A stretch of DNA of 64,000 nt from Ustulina deusta (Eukaryota; Ascomycota; Sordariomycetes; Xylariales; Xylariaceae), in contig JAJNNX010000027.1 of the NCBI GenBank assembly GCA_023159155.1, positions 434,001-498,000 of the forward strand. Reading direction: 5' to 3'. The notes under the pieces were generated by a model. It saw only the letters and a program-made list of their open reading frames with translations. It was not told the DNA's origin and did no database searches. Positions 59,265 to 64,000 of the stretch are shown piece after piece (positions within the stretch are counted from its first letter, which is position 1; every line of letters begins with the position of its first letter). A program made the position numbers and the translations under genes.

Positions 59265-61019
59265 TCACAGCACTCTACGGAACGACGACGTCCACTTCCA
59301 GAGGATGCCCCAGCCCCCCAGGACCGACGACAAGCCCGTGAACAGGATAAGCGGCCCATACGTCGAGGCGTACCCAAACCCGCCAATCGAAACCCCGCTC
59401 CCGGCCTTCAAGAGCGGGAGACTTACAAGTCCACCGCTGACATACCCAATGCCGCGAGCGCCGTTGAGCAGGCCATAAAGCATGCCAGCATCAACAGCCT
59501 CGTTCCACTGGGCGGCTTCGCTCTCCAGCTCGTTGATCACGCCACCCCAGGTGGCGCTGTACCCACCAGCGAAGAATCCAAACGTGGCGGAGAATAGAAG
59601 CAACAGCGCCAGGCTCCCCTGGGAGGTAAGGCCCCAGAGCAAGAAGACGGCCAGCGACGAGCACAGCGCCGACATGGCCGTCACAGTCGTGGCGGCGAGG
59701 GGGAAGTATCTGTTGTCGCTCAGATACCCGAACAACGAAGAGGCCAGGATCCCGGGGATGTTGAACACGGTTAGTAGAAGCGTGGCGGACGTCTGCGAGA
59801 GGCGCGTTATCTCGCGGGCGTACGTGGGCAGGTACGTCTGCGGAATGCCGTACCCGGCGCTCTGGACGACGATGGCGACGGCATAGACGTAAAACGTGCG
59901 ATGGCGCAAGAAATGCCAGGGGATGTTCCTCCTACGGTGATCCTCCTCCCCGGCATGACTAACGAGAACAGTAGGATGCGTGGGGATTAGAACAATAGAA
60001 AGTACTGTAGCGACGCTTCAAGGTCAGTAAGGACTACCTAGTGTAATCAACCACATTGTTTTGAGTACGGCGTCTCGGAAGCGCAGGAAAGCTCCTAGGG
60101 CCATGAAGCCTAGGAGAGGCCCTCCACACTCATGAAATGGACCAGAAGGAAAAAATTGCCTCAAGAGAACAGCTTTTGGACTCACGACTCGACCCCAGCG
60201 CCACGGCAGCCCAGATGCGCAACGCGACGCGAAAGCCGTAGTTCTCGAGCAGCGCGCGCGCGAGGAACGGCATGACGGAGCCGACGACGTTCTTGCACGA
60301 CAGGGTAACGCCGTAAGCGACAGCGCGATGATTCTTAAGCCCGGCGCCAGCCCCGGTGCTGAACCACTCGCCCAACGATAGGGTCGTGGGGCTGTACACG
60401 AGGGCGCAGCCGAGGGCGGAGAGCACGCCCTGCGTGGCGACGAGGTGCCAGACGTGCGAGCTGAAGGACGACAGCACGAAGCTGAGGGCAACGAGTGCTG
60501 CGCCCGCGGCCGCGGCCGTCTGGCGGTGTCGGGCCCAGCGGCGCGTAAAGCCCGCCGAGAGGAACGGGATCGAGAGGTATAGCACGCCGCTCGAGGTCGG
60601 GCCGATTATGCCCGTTACGTCGCGGCTGCCGGAGAGCGTCCAGTGGTCTAGGTAGTATTCCTGGAACACGCCGTAGCTCATGGAGAAGCCTGGGGTTGTT
60701 GTTAGTGATATACACCGGGTGGGGAATATATATTCATCTATAGATGGCAACGCGATAATTGGCACAAGGCGAAGAGAGAGAGAGAGAGCAGGGAGATGTC
60801 AGACTCACCCCATATCGGCAGCTGCGAAATCGAAGCACCTAACAGAATAAGGGCTCTCTTCCTACTGGCCTCTGTCTGTCGAGCATCAGGCGTCGCCAAT
60901 GTCCGGACATCATCATCATCATCATCACCACCACCACCACCAGCGGCATCTGCGGCTTGTTCGCGGCGTGCATTGGACGAAGGCAGCTCATGTAATGAGA
61001 TACTCTGACTTCGACTCAT
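59265..61019 (-). CDS. MFS monocarboxylate-transporter-like carrier
   Basis: Three exons, 61019-60809, 60689-60186 and 60004-59265, give 484 aa; introns are 119 and 181 nt. A cytosolic leader with Gly5 and Asp6 runs is followed by helix 1 (LILLGASISQLPIWGFSMSYG), with the WGFSxSxGVFQEYY signature of the fungal Mch family spanning the exon 1-2 joint. Later blocks are GIIGPTSSGVLYLSIPF, YSPTTLSLGEWFS, AVAYGVTLSCKNVVGS and, after the second joint, LGSSLLSIVLIP, which completes a membrane helix across the splice. The second half has GYGIPQTYLPTYARE and GILASSLFGYLSDNRY. About 12 helices are expected. Yeast homologues do not clearly move monocarboxylates, so the substrate is unknown. Intron 2 is long and its acceptor is the least certain point. 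Confidence 0.85.
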
Positions 61020-61693
61020 CGTGTTAGATTTGTTACCTTACGCATTCGCTAGGACCATGCCGAGTTACCAGCATCTCATTAAGAGAGGAATGACGTTGAT
61101 GATTAGGACACAGGCGTAACCGTTTTAGAGTATCCGGTACGCGCCGATCTCGGCATCCCAGCGGATTCGCCGGTCTGATCTTTATCCATTCTAGAAGGTA
61201 AGTATCTCTTTCTCCCGGAAATGAGATCCGAGGTTTATCATACTGGAATTCATTGGAGGGCGGCACCAAATAAATGGTTCAGTGTCGTTTCCATCGGGAC
61301 ATCCCCTTTACAATGTGTTAGATGTATATCTTGTTAGCTCAGCTTTCTGCGCGAGCTCCCTCTGAATGCGAATCTCACCGCTCCTCCGTGCCATTTTGTA
61401 CCAAACCAGAATAGGCCGCATCAATTTCCCCTCTATTCAAACGGTATTTTGCAAAACAACTACCGCCGGTCCAGATCCTTGAACCGCCATGCTCAAATAC
61501 CCTCAATACAACAGTGTGAAGAGCGCAGCATCACCACTAGAAATGTTGTCTATATGCAGGGAAAACACAAAAGCCGCCAGTTCTAGGGACTCCCGCCGAG
61601 CTAAAAAGGCAAAAACAAAAGGCAAACACTGCTTGTACGCCGAGACACCGATACCCATACCTCTATAGAGAGAGAAACAGGAAGAAAATCCAC
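61020..61693. other. spacer between MFS carrier and DUF3405 gene
   Basis: Upstream of the MFS carrier and downstream of the DUF3405 gene, both minus strand. A hydrophobic minus-strand frame (61503-61745) overlaps the DUF3405 stop region and is discussed under rejected items. No gene supported. Confidence 0.45.
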
Positions 61694-64000
61694 TTACTCC
61701 ACAGCCTCGTACTTTATGGGATGGTGCAATAATGGTCGGAGACACATTCGATCTGCGCCATCCTCTTCGCTCTTGAGGCCACCCTCGCCATTCTCAGAAG
61801 CGCCCAACCAGCGACGCCAAAGTGCGCCACTGAATCCCGAATTATAATAGAAAGTGCTACCCTGCATATTGTGCTCACCCAGGCCAAAGGGGCTAGCTTC
61901 CGGTGTTTGCGGTTTATTGAATGTCTTGTCAACCACGTCCAAAGGCCAGTTCCTATCAAAATAGATGGGATGTGGTGCGTAGAGGGCCTTATATCCGCGA
62001 TGAAAGGCGATGCTCGGTGCCCACATCTCGGGGAACATCGTATCTATAAGACTTGAGGGTCAGTAATTGCAATTATAAGCGTAGTCCATCAGCATTTGGA
62101 ACCATGAGAAGCTCCCCAGACATGCCTTTAGCCCTAGAAGAGCCTTAATGCTATGCAAGGTCCTCCCCTTGCCTCAAAAATGTAAAAATAAAGAAGAAGA
62201 AAAGAACCCATAGATTTACTCACGGTGCACACGCCACGTCTCCTCATGCATCGTGTTCAACAAACGCTTCGAGAGCCGCGCAACAGTCACAATAGCGGCA
62301 CGTCGCGGAGGCGTAGTGACCGAAGTATCGTAGCCCGTAACGTCATCCCGAAATACCCATTTGGTTTTGGACGGGTCAAATAGAGGATCAAACGTAATTA
62401 AGTCGGCGGCCTCGCCTACGCCCCACTCATAATCATCTTCTGCGAACGTAGTAGGCGGCTTCGTGTCCTTGGGTGAGGAGAGTACTTCGTATTTACCTGC
62501 TGGAAATGTTACAGGACCCCAAACCGGTGTCTCGCCCTTCTCTGCCGTTTCCTTCTCGACAAAATCGCTAAAATTAGACCAACGTCCATGATATTCCGGT
62601 ATCCAGAATCGCGAGTTACGTTCCCACATGAGTTTTCGAGGCTGCTTGGCCGCCCAATTCGAAACCCCGTTTAGAAACTCGTAGTAATGACCGATGTATC
62701 GTAAATCCATCTCCCAATTCCAAACGAAGTCGTATTCCTGGTGCTGCTGAGAAAACCACTGCAAGGCGAAATGGGCACTCCGGTAAACGCCATAAATATC
62801 GGTACCTGCATAATTAGCTACGTTATCCTTCTCAAGGAACGGGCCGGGGTAGTAGGTTTGTAGCTGTCGTTCCGACCATAACGTAGCAATATCCCAAAAT
62901 TCCTCCGGCACGTTCTCCCTGAGAGTCTTCTTGTAAACCTCCTCAGATGCCCATATTGGTAGACTGTTGTCCTTGACATGAACGAGTAAGTGCACATCAT
63001 ACTCGCCGCCCGATTTGAGAGATAACTCGTTGATCATAGCTCTCACAGTAAGGAGCTGGGTATCGCTATAGTCATATCCTGCCCACGTACGGAGGACAAA
63101 AGCCGAGCGTGACACTTTCTTTTTGTCATCGTTAACATTACCCGATGCTGTATTCTTCGCACTAAATCGTTTCTTGTTCTTGTCGAAGCACTTCTTTTGG
63201 GCCCTACCCCAATTCACCTTGCGATAATCCACCTTGTCGATCATGGCCTGCACCTTTTCCGCGCCTACATGTGCGGAATGCTTCGAAAGGCCCAAGCCAC
63301 CCTCTTCGCGGTCGTAACTGTAACCGTATGGACCAAAGCGCCCGAATCGCTCATAACATCTGTCTGGGGCGATCTCTAACGTCTCGTAAGCCCCCCAAGT
63401 CGGAGCGGTCATCATGGCAGGGATGCCAGGGTATGCATATATATCTGGAGCTGGGTGTTTTTCATCGTCATCTAGGTAACAGGTCTGTACAGGATGGTGT
63501 TTTTTCAAATACTTGTCAGATGTGAAATTAGGAAATGGGTCAACCATCTGCGGGTTGAATGGGGGCACATCGTGGATCTTAAATTTGGCTTCTGGCGGCG
63601 ATTTCTGCTCTGGGATCCAGTCCGAGTAGGCGACGAGAGATCGGATTCCATTATAGAAGCCATTTAGCCTTGAGGGTCCATGTTAGCACAGTGTATTCAA
63701 CTTTACGAATTTGCATGACGCGATTTCTGGCTCTCTTACCTAGGAAACGCCTCCCAGTGGTCAGGTGCATCTTTATCTTCCCTAATAAAACGACAGGGTG
63801 CCTTCAAAGTTCCCGTGATAATTGCAATGAAGAAAGAGAAGCTGATTATCGAAAAAAGGGAGATTCTCTTGGGTGAGGTGCGAAGCAACAAAGCTAAGCG
63901 CCGACGGCGTGTTATACTGCCTCCACTACACCGACTTCCAGAGATGGGAATATTCGAATGCAAACGTAAATCGTTGTATCCTCGATCGTAGGTCGGCAGG
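61694..64000 (-). CDS. DUF3405 family type II membrane protein, 5' end outside window
   Basis: Three exons visible: 64000-63740 (open to the window edge), 63668-62224 and 62043-61694, phases matching. No in-frame ATG lies before the anchor, so the start is beyond base 64000. The N-terminal part has an Arg-rich patch and one membrane helix (ISLFSIISFSFFIAIITG). The luminal part carries FVLRTWAGYDYSDTQLL, YDVHLLVHVKD, YDFVWNWEMDLRY (an acidic cluster like a glycosyltransferase metal site) and FPEMWAPSIAFHRGYKALYA, followed by APHPIYFDR. These are hallmarks of the fungal family DUF3405, whose biochemical role is not established. Fold and topology suggest a Golgi glycosyltransferase-like enzyme; that is inference. 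The stop at 61694 gives a C terminus close to the usual family end (HPIKYE). Confidence 0.88.

Noticed and set aside
61503..61745. A possible extra last exon of the DUF3405 gene: the stop TAA lies in a GTAAGT context, followed by CTCTCTCTATAG and a 62-codon open hydrophobic frame.
   Set aside because: The implied intron would be only 35 nt, shorter than all others here (minimum 47), and the family normally ends at about the present stop. RNA-seq could settle it.
1..64000. CRISPR array, bacterial operon signals, viral genes or intact transposon genes.
   Set aside because: None seen: gene structure is that of a nuclear fungal genome, and no transposase, reverse transcriptase, long terminal repeat or regular spacer-repeat pattern was recognised.

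Overview
The window is nuclear DNA of a filamentous ascomycete (Pezizomycotina; Sordariomycetes or a near relative is my guess, not shown). Genes are split by introns of about 50-60 nt with GT...AG ends and CTAAC/CTGAC branch sites. The gene content fits: a Zn2Cys6 regulator, an AA11-type oxidase, DUF3405, ANP1 mannan polymerase and fungal MFS carriers. I joined exons by hand. Every complete spliced model closes in one reading frame, which supports the models independently.

Layout. 1-9.8 kb is gene-poor; it holds only a decayed zinc-cluster-type regulator relic (about 6.1-7.0 kb) and a tRNA-Thr(CGT) with an intron. 9.8-13 kb: two minus-strand genes, an unrecognised coiled-coil protein with a tandem internal repeat, and a HEI10-type meiotic RING protein. 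13-17.4 kb: nothing coding that I can support. 17.5-20.0 kb: a 787-aa Zn2Cys6 transcription factor whose DNA-binding domain lies on three tiny exons. 20-24.7 kb: empty. 24.7-28 kb, minus strand: the NEDD8-activating-enzyme regulatory subunit ULA1 and a Cys-rich single-pass membrane protein. 28-32 kb: empty.

32-44.5 kb, plus strand: a DHA2-type MFS drug transporter, ANP1 (mannan polymerase), a GBF1/Gea ARF exchange factor, and a two-RRM U1A/U2B''-type snRNP protein. 45.4-49.8 kb: VMA8 (V-ATPase subunit D, with two microexons) divergent from SYF1 (splicing factor). 50.6-51.3 kb: a small basic conserved-looking protein. 54-58.2 kb: CCA1 (tRNA nucleotidyltransferase with two plausible starts) and an AA11-like lytic polysaccharide monooxygenase. 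59.3-64 kb, minus strand: a monocarboxylate-type MFS carrier and a DUF3405 type II membrane protein that runs off the right edge.

Most genes are housekeeping genes of secretion and cell wall (ANP1, GEA, VMA8) and RNA processing (U1A/U2B'', SYF1, CCA1), set between accessory genes. I see no gene cluster working as one novel pathway. The most unusual features are gene-structural: microexons of 10, 11 and 18 nt, a stop-free in-frame intron, perfect hairpins in 3' flanks, and recurrent TACCTA/CTAGTGTA-type motifs in the spacers.
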